From positions 1-13,422 of the forward strand of contig JAABQR010000212.1 of NCBI GenBank assembly GCA_011391345.1: 13,422 bases of DNA. Direction: 5' to 3'. The notes beneath the pieces were generated by a model, which worked only from the letters and a program-made list of their open reading frames with translations, made no database searches and was not told the DNA's origin. Position numbers and translations under genes: made by a program. Positions 1 through 6,580 of this stretch are shown here, one piece after another (the first letter of the stretch is position 1; each line of letters begins with the position of its first letter). The stretch is from Methanobacteriota archaeon (GTDB taxonomy: Archaea; Thermoplasmatota; Thermoplasmata; UBA10834).

Positions 1-266
1 GGCGAGGTCCTCATGGTCTTGAACACCGCAACGGGTTTGCCAGACTGGACCAGCATCGTCTCGTCGTCCTCGAGGCGTTTCAGGGTCTCCACTATGGCGT
101 CGTAGCACTCCCAGTTCCTGGCCGCCTTTCCGGTTCCGCCATATATGATGAGCTCCTCGGGCTTCTCGGCGTTCTCAAGGTTGTTCTGGAGCATCCTCAG
201 TATCGCTTCCTGTCTCCAACCCTTGCACACGAGTTCCGTGCCTCTGCGGGCCTTCACGTTCTTCAT
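1..266 (-). CDS. hutU: Urocanate hydratase (urocanase), N-terminal part, runs off window
   Basis: Urocanase hydrates urocanate to imidazolone propionate in histidine degradation, using tightly bound NAD+ as electrophile, in the cytosol. Only the first 88 codons are visible and the rest lies to the left of base 1. The start ATG is at 266. The translation runs MKNVKARRGTELVCKGW, then LRMLQNNLENAEKPEEL, IIYGGTGKAARNWECYDAIV and LEDDETMLVQSGKPVAVFKT. The YGG-G-AARNWE segment and the DDETMLVQSGKPV segment are hallmarks of the urocanase N-terminus, where the NAD-binding region begins. No strong Shine-Dalgarno precedes the ATG, but an AT-rich element about 30 bp upstream suggests a short leader. It is divergent from the NOG1 gene. 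The other hut genes are not in the window. Identification rests on memory of the family motif and is strong; intactness cannot be judged. Confidence 0.9.
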   Translation of the reverse strand, partial: MKNVKARRGTELVCKGWRQEAILRMLQNNLENAEKPEELIIYGGTGKAARNWECYDAIVETLKRLEDDETMLVQSGKPVAVFKTMRTS

Positions 267-293
267 CTCGGTCGGTCACTAAGGCGCCTATCC

Positions 294-302
294 TGATAAT
301 AG
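294..302. promoter_or_regulatory. Possible shared TATA core between hutU and NOG1
   Basis: TGATAATAG is the AT-rich stretch in the 73-bp divergent gap. Read leftward it is CTATTATCA, about 30 bp before the hutU ATG. Read rightward it lies about 25-30 bp before the NOG1 Shine-Dalgarno. A 5-bp inverted repeat, CCTAT-N7-ATAGG, overlaps it. The position suits archaeal TATA boxes for both genes, but the match to a TATA consensus is only fair. Confidence 0.35.
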
Positions 303-339
303 GTTTTTTCCCTCGACCCAGAGGGGGGGAGCCTTTATC

Positions 340-1341
340 ATGGGGTCGGTACATGACCACGACGTAATGTTCGATATTCCCACCGTGCTCACGGCCGACG
401 AGATACTGGACAAGGCCTTCAAGCGCGCCTCCAAGATAGAACACATAGGGGTCACGAGGCTCGAGACCGTGAGGGAGATCAACATCGCGAAGCTGAAGTC
501 CTCGAGCGACACCATCGTCACCACGATGGGCAAGTACGTGAAGGCCTTCCCCAGCATAGGTAAGCTCAACCCATTCTACTCAGAACTCATAGACATGGCT
601 GTGGGCACGGACAAGGTCAGGAAATCCTTGGGTGCGATTGACTGGTCGAGGGGTCAGGTAGCCAAGATATCCAAGCAGGCCGTGAGGGACATCGCCGTCG
701 CTGAGAGGATCGACTGGATAGATGAGCTCAGGCGGGCGGCGTACGGGCGCATATCATCGGTCGTGAAGCAGGTGTCGAAGGAGCTCGACTTCCTGGCGGT
801 CGCGCGGAACAAGATACGCAAGTTCCCGACGGTGTCTCCTGATGACCCCACGATCGTCATCGCTGGCGCGCCGAACGTAGGCAAGAGCCAGCTCATAGGT
901 CGCATATCCACAGCGAAGCCCCGCGTGGCCGTGTACCCGTTCACCACCCAGGAGATATCCGTGGGCATGTTCGAGCGGAAGTATCTGAGGTATCAGGTCA
1001 TCGACACGCCCGGGCTGCTGGACCGACCTTTTGACCAGAGGAACGCCATCGAGCTCAGGGCGATATTGGCCCTGAGACACCTCGCGGACGCGATCGTCTT
1101 CGTGGTCGACCCGTCGGAGACGTGCGGGTACCGCATGCCGGAGCAGGAGCACCTGCTGCAAGAGATACAGACCGAGTTCAAAGGGATCCCGATCTTCTCG
1201 GTCGAGAACAAGGTGGACATCGTATCCAGCGGTTCCGATAGACGGAAGATCTCGGCTGAGACGGGCCAAGGGGTCGAGGAGCTGGTCGGCGAGATCGTCG
1301 CGGTGATGCGAAAAATGGCGGAAGAGGCCACTCAGGTGTGA
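340..1341 (+). CDS. NOG1-family GTPase (ribosome large-subunit assembly)
   Basis: This is a 333-residue archaeal NOG1-type GTPase of the TRAFAC/OBG-HflX-like group. Eukaryotic NOG1 acts in 60S assembly, and a similar role at the archaeal large subunit is inferred. Residues about 10-165 form the helical NOG1 N-terminal domain (IPTVLTADEILDKAF near its start). The G domain follows: G1 GAPNVGKSQ at 176-184, G2 threonines in PFTTQE soon after, G3 DTPG at 222-225, G4 NKVD at 290-293 and G5 SAET at 305-308. The length is normal for archaeal members, which lack the long C-terminal tail of the eukaryotic protein. The chosen ATG has GGGGAG eight bases upstream. An ATG at 367 (residue 10) sits exactly where the conserved domain begins and is a real alternative start. 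The gene is divergent from hutU and convergent with the ATP-cone gene. Confidence 0.92.
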   Translation: MGSVHDHDVMFDIPTVLTADEILDKAFKRASKIEHIGVTRLETVREINIAKLKSSSDTIVTTMGKYVKAFPSIGKLNPFYSELIDMAVGTDKVRKSLGAIDWSRGQVAKISKQAVRDIAVAERIDWIDELRRAAYGRISSVVKQVSKELDFLAVARNKIRKFPTVSPDDPTIVIAGAPNVGKSQLIGRISTAKPRVAVYPFTTQEISVGMFERKYLRYQVIDTPGLLDRPFDQRNAIELRAILALRHLADAIVFVVDPSETCGYRMPEQEHLLQEIQTEFKGIPIFSVENKVDIVSSGSDRRKISAETGQGVEELVGEIVAVMRKMAEEATQV

Positions 1342-1355
1342 GAGCCTCCTCCATG

Positions 1356-1369
1356 GAAGCGGTTGCTTC
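1356..1369. terminator. Small hairpin at the NOG1 / ATP-cone convergent junction
   Basis: GAAGC-GGTT-GCTTC is a perfect 5-bp stem with a 4-base loop. It sits in the 26-bp gap between two convergent genes and overlaps the stop codon of the ATP-cone gene. There is no T-tract beside it. It could aid termination or stabilise the 3' ends, but a stem this short may be chance. Confidence 0.25.
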
Positions 1370-1835
1370 ACGCCTTGAACCGTATGTTCACGCGTGATCC
1401 TTCAGTTGCGCCCAGGCGGTCCAAGTCTGATTTGGACATCCATATCTCTGCAGGCTTCACGGATTCTGTGGGCTTGACCTGCACATCAGCTCTCTTGTCC
1501 ATGTGGACCACGTGTGCGGACTGTCCTGATCGCAGGCCATGTTGTTCAAGCAGCTCTTCGTGGAGCAGCACGACGCCCGCCGCGAGGTCTGATGCGGCCC
1601 TTGCGCGCAGCCTTCTTGTGGACGTATAGGCGCCTGATAGCGCCTCGTTCTCGCGTCTGAGCTCTTGCGAGACCCTCTTCCTCAGCTCTTCGGTGGTCGT
1701 TCCCTCCGATGGTCTGATCCTGTCCGCTACCTTGCGGGCGGTCTCGTCGCTCGCGCCGGCCTTCCGTATGGACTCTTCCAGCTTCCGCCGGTCGAATTCC
1801 TGCAGCTCGCCAGAACGCTTCTTAATCCTCGCCGT
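1368..1835 (-). CDS. ATP-cone domain protein with C-terminal beta-rich domain; ACG in the start position
   Basis: The open frame encodes 155 residues counting the ACG at 1835-1833 as the first. Residues about 4-80 match the ATP-cone domain, the nucleotide-sensing module of NrdR and ribonucleotide reductases: KKRSG, then FDRRKLEESIRKAG (14-27), TTTEELRKRVSQEL (46-59) and Y70 followed by R74/R75. Residues about 107-155 are beta-rich and include IWMSKSDLDRLGATEGSRV (131-149), a pattern seen in AbrB-like or double-psi barrels; that assignment is tentative. No zinc ribbon is present, so it is not NrdR. No ATG, GTG or TTG occurs in frame between the upstream TAA and the GTG at 1571, which would delete the ATP-cone. 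GGAGGTG at 1847-1841 lies five bases before the ACG, ideal start spacing. Function is unknown; a nucleotide-responsive regulator is a guess. Confidence 0.75.
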   Translation of the reverse strand, partial: TARIKKRSGELQEFDRRKLEESIRKAGASDETARKVADRIRPSEGTTTEELRKRVSQELRRENEALSGAYTSTRRLRARAASDLAAGVVLLHEELLEQHGLRSGQSAHVVHMDKRADVQVKPTESVKPAEIWMSKSDLDRLGATEGSRVNIRFKA

Positions 1836-1840
1836 CTCCT

Positions 1841-1847
1841 CACCTCC
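1841..1847 (-). promoter_or_regulatory. Strong Shine-Dalgarno pointing to an ACG start
   Basis: GGAGGTG (read on the minus strand) matches the archaeal anti-SD very well and lies five bases upstream of the ACG codon at 1835. It is the main evidence for where the ATP-cone protein begins. The GTG embedded in it is in another frame, which closes after 36 codons. Confidence 0.7.
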
Positions 1848-1875
1848 CGTGAATTCTATTCTAGCTCCTCTGTCT

Positions 1876-1886
1876 TAAGTGTTTGC
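1876..1886 (-). promoter_or_regulatory. Candidate BRE/TATA element for the ATP-cone gene
   Basis: On the minus strand this reads GCAAACACTTA, continuing AAG. It lies about 30 bp before the Shine-Dalgarno, the right distance for a transcript with a short leader. A near-copy faces the other way at 1923-1932. Confidence 0.4.
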
Positions 1887-1922
1887 GCCGTTAACGCCAT
1901 CGCGAGGTCCGGACCGGGCTTA

Positions 1923-1935
1923 GCAACACTTATAG
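1923..1935 (+). promoter_or_regulatory. Candidate BRE/TATA element for polC
   Basis: GCAACACTTATAG has a TATA-like core (CTTATAG) and shares AACACTTA with the divergent element at 1876-1886. The implied transcript start near 1955-1960 leaves a leader of about 105 bases before the polC ATG, in which no obvious structure was seen. The leader is long for an archaeal gene, so the true promoter could be nearer. Confidence 0.4.
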
Positions 1936-2064
1936 TGACACGAGGTGATTCGCCGCCGGGATAGCACCTAACCACTCCGTCTAGAGATTGATGTCCAGTC
2001 ATTCTTCCGGGCGGGCGGTAGTAAGGGGGAGCGCAACACGGTAGGCGTTGTCTGCAGCAGGTCG

Positions 2065-5000
2065 ATGCAGGAGTACTTCTCATCGCTCCAGCGTGAGGTC
2101 GATGCGTGCTACGAGGTGGTCCAGCGCGCACGCTCGAGGGGCTGCGACCCTGAGCTGCACGTGGAAATCCCTCAGGCCTCGGACCTCGCCGCGAGGGTGG
2201 AGAAGCTGTTGTATGAGTGGGAGGTCGAAGGAGTCGCCGACCGCATACGAGAGCTTGGGGTAGACCACAACAGGGAGGAGGTCTCCCTGATCATCGCGAA
2301 GGAGTACGCGAAGATGCCTGCGAAGACCGTCGAGTTCGCAATCGAGAGGGCTATAAGAGTCGGCCTGGCCGTGCTTACGGAGGGCATACTGGTCGCGCCT
2401 CTGGAAGGGATTGCGAGCGTATCGTTGAACAAGAACCCGGACGGCACCAATTATCTGACAGTGTTCTTCGCCGGGCCCATCAGGTCCGCGGGCGGTACGG
2501 GACAGGCCATGAGCGTGCTCATCGCGGACGTGGTCAGGCGCGAGCTCGGCATCGGTAGATACCTCCCGAGCACGGGAGAGGTGCAGAGGCTGAAGGAGGA
2601 GATACCGCTCTACAAGTCATGCCAGCACCTGCAGTACACCCCCACGAACGAGGAGATAGACCTCATCGCCCGGAATGTGCCCATATGCGTGGACGGCGAA
2701 GGGACCGAGGATGATGAGATTCAGGGGTTCAGGGACCTTCCCAGGGTCGCCACGAACAAGGTGCGGGGAGGCGCCTGTCTCGTGATAGCCGAGGGGCTGT
2801 GCCTCAAGGCTCCCAAGGTCCAGAAGCACGTCAAGCGCCTGGGCATTGACGGTTGGGAGTTCATAGGCGAGTTCCTGGACCTGAAGAAGAAGGGCGTGGA
2901 GGACGGAGGCCCAGAGATCACGCCGAGCTACAAGTTCCTCAAGGACCTCATCGCGGGCAGACCGGTCCTGTCCTATCCTTCGAGAGTGGGCGGGTTCAGG
3001 CTCAGGTACGGTCGGACCAGGGCCACAGGCCTCGCGGCCCTCGCCATGAATCCCGCCACCATGATGGTCCTGGACGACTTCGTCGCGATAGGGACCCAGG
3101 TCAAGGTTGAGCGTCCTGGTAAGGCCGGGGCGATGACTCCGTGCGGTTCCATCGAGGGACCGATAGTGCTCCTGCAGAACGGCGACGTGGTCCAGATAGA
3201 CACTCCTGCGGAAGCGCTGACGGTCAAAGGCAAGGTCAAGGAGATCATCGATGTGGGCGAGATACTCATACCGTTCGGTGAGTTCGTGGAGAACAACCAC
3301 CTCCTGATGCCCGCAGGATACTCGCTCGAGTGGCACCGGGAGGAGCTCCTGGCGAGGTGCGGCTCCCTCCCGGAGGACTGGATGGCCCCATCGTTCGAGC
3401 GTGCGGTCGAGATGAGCCGTGAGCTCAAGCTTCCGCTCCACCCGAAGTTCAATCTGTTCTGGTACGACCTTTCTCCAGAGGACGTGCTCCAGCTGAGGGG
3501 GCAGTTATCTGCAGCGAAGCTCGAGAATGACTCGCTGCACATTCCCGAGGACCAGGGATTGAAGACCCTCCTGGAGCGGCTTGGCGTGCCACACAGGGTC
3601 CAGGATGGCTCTTATGTGATCGAGGCGTGCAAGGACCAGCTCTTGCTCTGTCTGGGCCTCGAACCATCTGGCGGAGGCGTGAAGTGCAACGAGAACGTCC
3701 CACCAGAGGGCGCGAAGAGCCTGGAGATGGTGTCTTCTCTCTCCGGCGTCGAGGTGCGCGCACGTGCTGTGACGAGGATAGGTGCGAGGGTCGCGCGTCC
3801 AGAGAAGGCCAGGGAGAGGAGGATGAAGCCTCCGCCACACTGCCTGTTCCCCGTGGGCTTCGCAGGAGGACCACAGAGGCTGATCAGCGCGGCATCGGCG
3901 TCTGGGGAGGTCAGAATCGAGCTGGGCGAGCGCGTGTGCTCTGTGTGCGGCTCGAAGGGCTTCATGCCGAAGTGCAGGTGCGGTTCGCATACGAAGCCGA
4001 CCGGGACATCCAGCCTCCAGAGCCTTCCGCTCTCCGACATGTTCGAGAAGGCCCTGACCTTCCTGGGGGAGAAGCACGCTCCCGAGGTGAAGGGTGTCCA
4101 GGGCATGATATCGAAGGACAAGACCCCTGAGCCGCTCGAGAAGGGCATATTGAGGTCCAAGTACGACCTGTTCGTGTTCAAGGACGGCACCATCAGGGTA
4201 GATGCGACGGACGTCCCTCTCACGCACTTCAGGCCGTCCGAGGTCGGGATCGACATCGAGACCGCGAAGAGGCTGGGATACGAGAGGGATCATGAAGGGA
4301 AGGAGCTGACCGACCCTGACCAGTTGCTCGAGATCAAGGTCCAGGACATCGTGGTCCCCGACTCGTGCGTCGACTACATCATCAACACGACGAGGTTCGT
4401 GGACGACCTTCTCCAGAGCTTCTACGGGCTCGAGCCGTTCTACGCAGTGGTCGCGAAACAGGACCTCGTGGGGCACCTGGTCGTGGGCCTCGCGCCTCAC
4501 ACTTCCGGGGGAGTGCTGGCCAGGATAGTCGGCTTCACTGGAGCGCATGTGGGCTACGCGCACCCGTTCTTCCACGCGGCCAAGAGGAGGAACTGCGACG
4601 GGGACGAGGACTCGATCATCATGCTCATGGACTGCCTCCTGAACTTCTCGAGGTCTTTCCTGCCGGAGAAGAGGGGAGGCCTTATGGATGCCCCCCTGGT
4701 GCTCACGACCAGGCTGGACCCGAACGAGATAGACAAGGAGGCGCACAACATGGATGTGTCATACGCCTACGGCCTCGATTTCTACAAGGCCACACAACGG
4801 TACGCGCACCCGAAGGAGGTGGAGTCCATGATGGACCTGATAGGGGGAAGGATCGGCACCGTGCTTCAGTACGAGGGGATGGGGTTCACGCACGAGGTCT
4901 CGGACATATCCGAGGGGCCGGTCATGTCCGCCTACACATCACTGGAGTCGATGGACGATAAGCTGGACGCGCAGATGTCCCTCGGCGTCAGGATCCGTGC

Positions 5001-5343
5001 CGTGGATGTCAAGGACGTCGCCCACAGGGTCATCACGAGACACCTCCTCCCAGACATCCAGGGAAGCCTGAAGAGGTTCACGGGGCAGCAATTGAGGTGC
5101 CCCAAGTGCAACTCCAAGTACCGCAGGATACCCCTGAGGGGCGCATGCTACTGCGGGAACAAACTCACCCTCACGGTACACGAGGCGGGTGTCAGCAAAT
5201 ACCTGGAGAAGGCGAAGGCCATAGGTATGACATATGGCGTGCCAGCTTACACCATCCAACGCATCGCGTTGCTGGAGAGCGCGATAAACTCGCTGTTCCA
5301 GTCTGACAAGGTGAAGAACTCGAAGCTCGACGAGTTCCTGTAA
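2065..5343 (+). CDS. polC: DNA polymerase D large subunit DP2 (catalytic), intein-free
   Basis: DP2 is the polymerizing subunit of the archaeal replicative PolD; its partner, exonuclease subunit DP1, is not in this window. The product is 1092 residues, near the normal intein-free length. The N-terminus (EYFSSLQREVDACYEV, then VEIPQASDLAARVE) matches DP2 starts and supports the ATG at 2065, although only a weak Shine-Dalgarno precedes it. The catalytic loop NCDGDED is at 843-849, with N843, D845 and D847 matching the essential residues known in Pyrococcus DP2. It is uninterrupted, although inteins often insert there. A zinc site is formed by C625/C628 and C637/C639, and a C-terminal zinc site by C1012/C1015 and C1028/C1030. 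The last eight residues, NSKLDEFL, resemble a weak PCNA-interacting motif. The stop is 3 bp from the convergent rpoD stop. Confidence 0.97.
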   Translation: MQEYFSSLQREVDACYEVVQRARSRGCDPELHVEIPQASDLAARVEKLLYEWEVEGVADRIRELGVDHNREEVSLIIAKEYAKMPAKTVEFAIERAIRVGLAVLTEGILVAPLEGIASVSLNKNPDGTNYLTVFFAGPIRSAGGTGQAMSVLIADVVRRELGIGRYLPSTGEVQRLKEEIPLYKSCQHLQYTPTNEEIDLIARNVPICVDGEGTEDDEIQGFRDLPRVATNKVRGGACLVIAEGLCLKAPKVQKHVKRLGIDGWEFIGEFLDLKKKGVEDGGPEITPSYKFLKDLIAGRPVLSYPSRVGGFRLRYGRTRATGLAALAMNPATMMVLDDFVAIGTQVKVERPGKAGAMTPCGSIEGPIVLLQNGDVVQIDTPAEALTVKGKVKEIIDVGEILIPFGEFVENNHLLMPAGYSLEWHREELLARCGSLPEDWMAPSFERAVEMSRELKLPLHPKFNLFWYDLSPEDVLQLRGQLSAAKLENDSLHIPEDQGLKTLLERLGVPHRVQDGSYVIEACKDQLLLCLGLEPSGGGVKCNENVPPEGAKSLEMVSSLSGVEVRARAVTRIGARVARPEKARERRMKPPPHCLFPVGFAGGPQRLISAASASGEVRIELGERVCSVCGSKGFMPKCRCGSHTKPTGTSSLQSLPLSDMFEKALTFLGEKHAPEVKGVQGMISKDKTPEPLEKGILRSKYDLFVFKDGTIRVDATDVPLTHFRPSEVGIDIETAKRLGYERDHEGKELTDPDQLLEIKVQDIVVPDSCVDYIINTTRFVDDLLQSFYGLEPFYAVVAKQDLVGHLVVGLAPHTSGGVLARIVGFTGAHVGYAHPFFHAAKRRNCDGDEDSIIMLMDCLLNFSRSFLPEKRGGLMDAPLVLTTRLDPNEIDKEAHNMDVSYAYGLDFYKATQRYAHPKEVESMMDLIGGRIGTVLQYEGMGFTHEVSDISEGPVMSAYTSLESMDDKLDAQMSLGVRIRAVDVKDVAHRVITRHLLPDIQGSLKRFTGQQLRCPKCNSKYRRIPLRGACYCGNKLTLTVHEAGVSKYLEKAKAIGMTYGVPAYTIQRIALLESAINSLFQSDKVKNSKLDEFL

Positions 5344-5361
5344 GGCTCATTCCTCGAGCTT
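5323..5361. terminator. Inverted repeat across the polC / rpoD convergent junction
   Basis: AAGCTCGA (5323-5330) and TCGAGCTT (5354-5361) are perfect 8-bp arms around a 23-base loop. The loop holds both stop codons and an inner CCT-GTA-AGG stem. Each arm is coding: it gives the KLD of the DP2 tail and the KLE of the RpoD tail. A hairpin could mark both transcript ends, or the symmetry could be a coincidence of two similar C-termini. Confidence 0.3.
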
Positions 5362-6183
5362 GGATATCTGCTCCCTGAGGTTCTCGAAGCGCTCCTCGAG
5401 CATCTTCAGCCCTCTTATCAGGAGGTCCTTGGCCGTGAGCCCGCCGTCAGTCTCGAACCTGAAGTGCAGTTTGGTCGGGTCCCCCTCGACCTTGATCACG
5501 CCAGCCTCGCAGACCTCCGTGCACGCGCCGCACAGGTTGCATCTCTCCGGGTGCTTCGCGACGACCTTCTTGTCCTCCTTCACGAGGACATCCTTGGGGC
5601 AGACATCGACGCAGCTGGCCCCGAGGTCGCACTTGTCGTGCTTGATCGTTATCTTGGCGCCGTACCTGTAGCCCGCGCCGAGCGCGGCCTGCCATTTGGC
5701 GTGCTGTCTCCCGGTCCCGAGCTCTGCCGTGGCGTACACGAGCAGGGCCTGGTCATCCGCGAGCTTGACAATCGGTACGAGGTCGTCCTTGACCCTGAAC
5801 TTCTCGCTCCCGATGGGCTCCAGGTCGCCGGAGTACACTGTGCACGGGCCCTTCTTGTTGAGCGAGTACATGATCGTGCAGCTCGGGCATCCCTCGCCGT
5901 TGCAGCTGCACTTCGACCTGAAGACGAAAGTGTCGAGGTCGGTCGGGACTGGGATGAGCGACAGCCTGTGCGAGAGTATCTCGTCGAAGAGCGGCGTGAT
6001 GCTCTCGTACGCCTGGCCACCCTCGTCCATGATTGGCCCCAGGTGGAATTCGACGTTGTCTATGGCCATCTTGGGCACATCGGACGTGACTGTCCTCCTG
6101 AGCGCGTTCACGAACGTCGGGTTCGTGTCTGTGATCACGAGCTGAGCCTTCGTAGGCGTCATCTCGACTATGTCGATCTTCAT
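5347..6183 (-). CDS. rpoD: DNA-directed RNA polymerase subunit D (Rpo3) with ferredoxin-like domain
   Basis: Rpo3/D corresponds to bacterial alpha and eukaryotic RPB3/AC40; with subunit L it nucleates archaeal RNA polymerase assembly. The protein is 278 residues. The alpha-like dimerization motif NPTFVNALRRTVTSDVP is at 21-37. A cysteine loop has C92, C94, C99 and C102. A ferredoxin-like insert follows: the first motif is C185-x5-C191-x3-C195-P with glycine at 188 where the second cysteine usually sits, and the second is complete, C215-x2-C218-x2-C221-x3-C225. The C-terminal helix (about 249-278) completes the dimerization domain. Fe-S clusters are known in subunit D of several archaea, with varying cysteine content. 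The ATG at 6183 lies 9 bases after the rps11 stop and has a weak AGGGAT upstream. This is the last gene of the operon; the rpl18e-rpl13-rps9 genes that often follow rpoD are absent here. Confidence 0.96.
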   Translation of the reverse strand: MKIDIVEMTPTKAQLVITDTNPTFVNALRRTVTSDVPKMAIDNVEFHLGPIMDEGGQAYESITPLFDEILSHRLSLIPVPTDLDTFVFRSKCSCNGEGCPSCTIMYSLNKKGPCTVYSGDLEPIGSEKFRVKDDLVPIVKLADDQALLVYATAELGTGRQHAKWQAALGAGYRYGAKITIKHDKCDLGASCVDVCPKDVLVKEDKKVVAKHPERCNLCGACTEVCEAGVIKVEGDPTKLHFRFETDGGLTAKDLLIRGLKMLEERFENLREQISKLEE

Positions 6184-6192
6184 CTGATATCC

Positions 6193-6576
6193 CTACACTC
6201 TTCGGCCCCTTCTGCCGCCCTTCTTCTTGGTGCCATCGTGCGGTACAGGGGTGACGTCCTCGATCCTGCCTATCCTGAGCCCTGCTCTCGCGAGGCCCCT
6301 GATTGCGGCCTGAGCGCCTGGGCCAGGCGATGCGGACCTGTTGCCTCCGGGCGCACGCACCTTGACATGGATGCTGTCTATGCCCTTCTCCTTGGCGATC
6401 TCGGCGACCTTCTCCGCGGCCTTCATCGCCGCGTACGGAGACGCCTCGTCCTTGGCAGCCTTGACGACCATGCCACCAGTGGCCTTCGTGATGGTCTCGG
6501 CCCCGGTGATGTCCGTGACCGTGATGATGATGTTGTTGTAGCTTGCGTATACGTGAGCTATACCCCATTTGCCCAT
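6193..6576 (-). CDS. rps11: 30S ribosomal protein S11 (uS11)
   Basis: uS11 sits on the small-subunit platform near the E site and binds 16S rRNA. The product is 127 residues, the usual archaeal length. It begins MGKWGIAHVYASYNNIIITV, has the glycine-rich PGGNRSASPGPGAQAAIRGL core, and ends with VTPVPHDGTKKKGGRRGRRV, the conserved basic tail. The ATG lies 4 bases after the rps4 stop, and a GGAGGG Shine-Dalgarno is built into the last codons of rps4, so the two genes are probably translationally coupled. It lies third in the rps13-rps4-rps11-rpoD operon. Confidence 0.97.
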   Translation of the reverse strand: MGKWGIAHVYASYNNIIITVTDITGAETITKATGGMVVKAAKDEASPYAAMKAAEKVAEIAKEKGIDSIHVKVRAPGGNRSASPGPGAQAAIRGLARAGLRIGRIEDVTPVPHDGTKKKGGRRGRRV

Positions 6577-6580
6577 GCCA

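Noticed and set aside
1363..1629. Plus-strand open frame of 88 codons after NOG1
   Set aside because: It is opposite the ATP-cone gene, whose domain pattern is clear, and it has no Shine-Dalgarno or motif.
1836..2064. tRNA, small ORF or repeat in the largest intergenic gap
   Set aside because: No cloverleaf, no supported short frame and no tandem repeat could be made out; only promoter-like elements were found.
2617..3441. Minus-strand open frame of 274 codons opposite polC
   Set aside because: Antisense shadow of DP2, with shadow-like composition and no motif.
4591..4611. Intein in the DP2 catalytic loop
   Set aside because: This loop is a common intein site in archaeal DP2, but here NCDGDED is continuous and no splicing motifs are present.
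3505..4746. Long minus-strand open frame of 413 codons opposite polC
   Set aside because: It lies fully antisense to the conserved, motif-verified DP2 frame. Its composition (very rich in R, H, L, V) is typical of the antisense of GC-rich coding DNA, and no family motif was seen.
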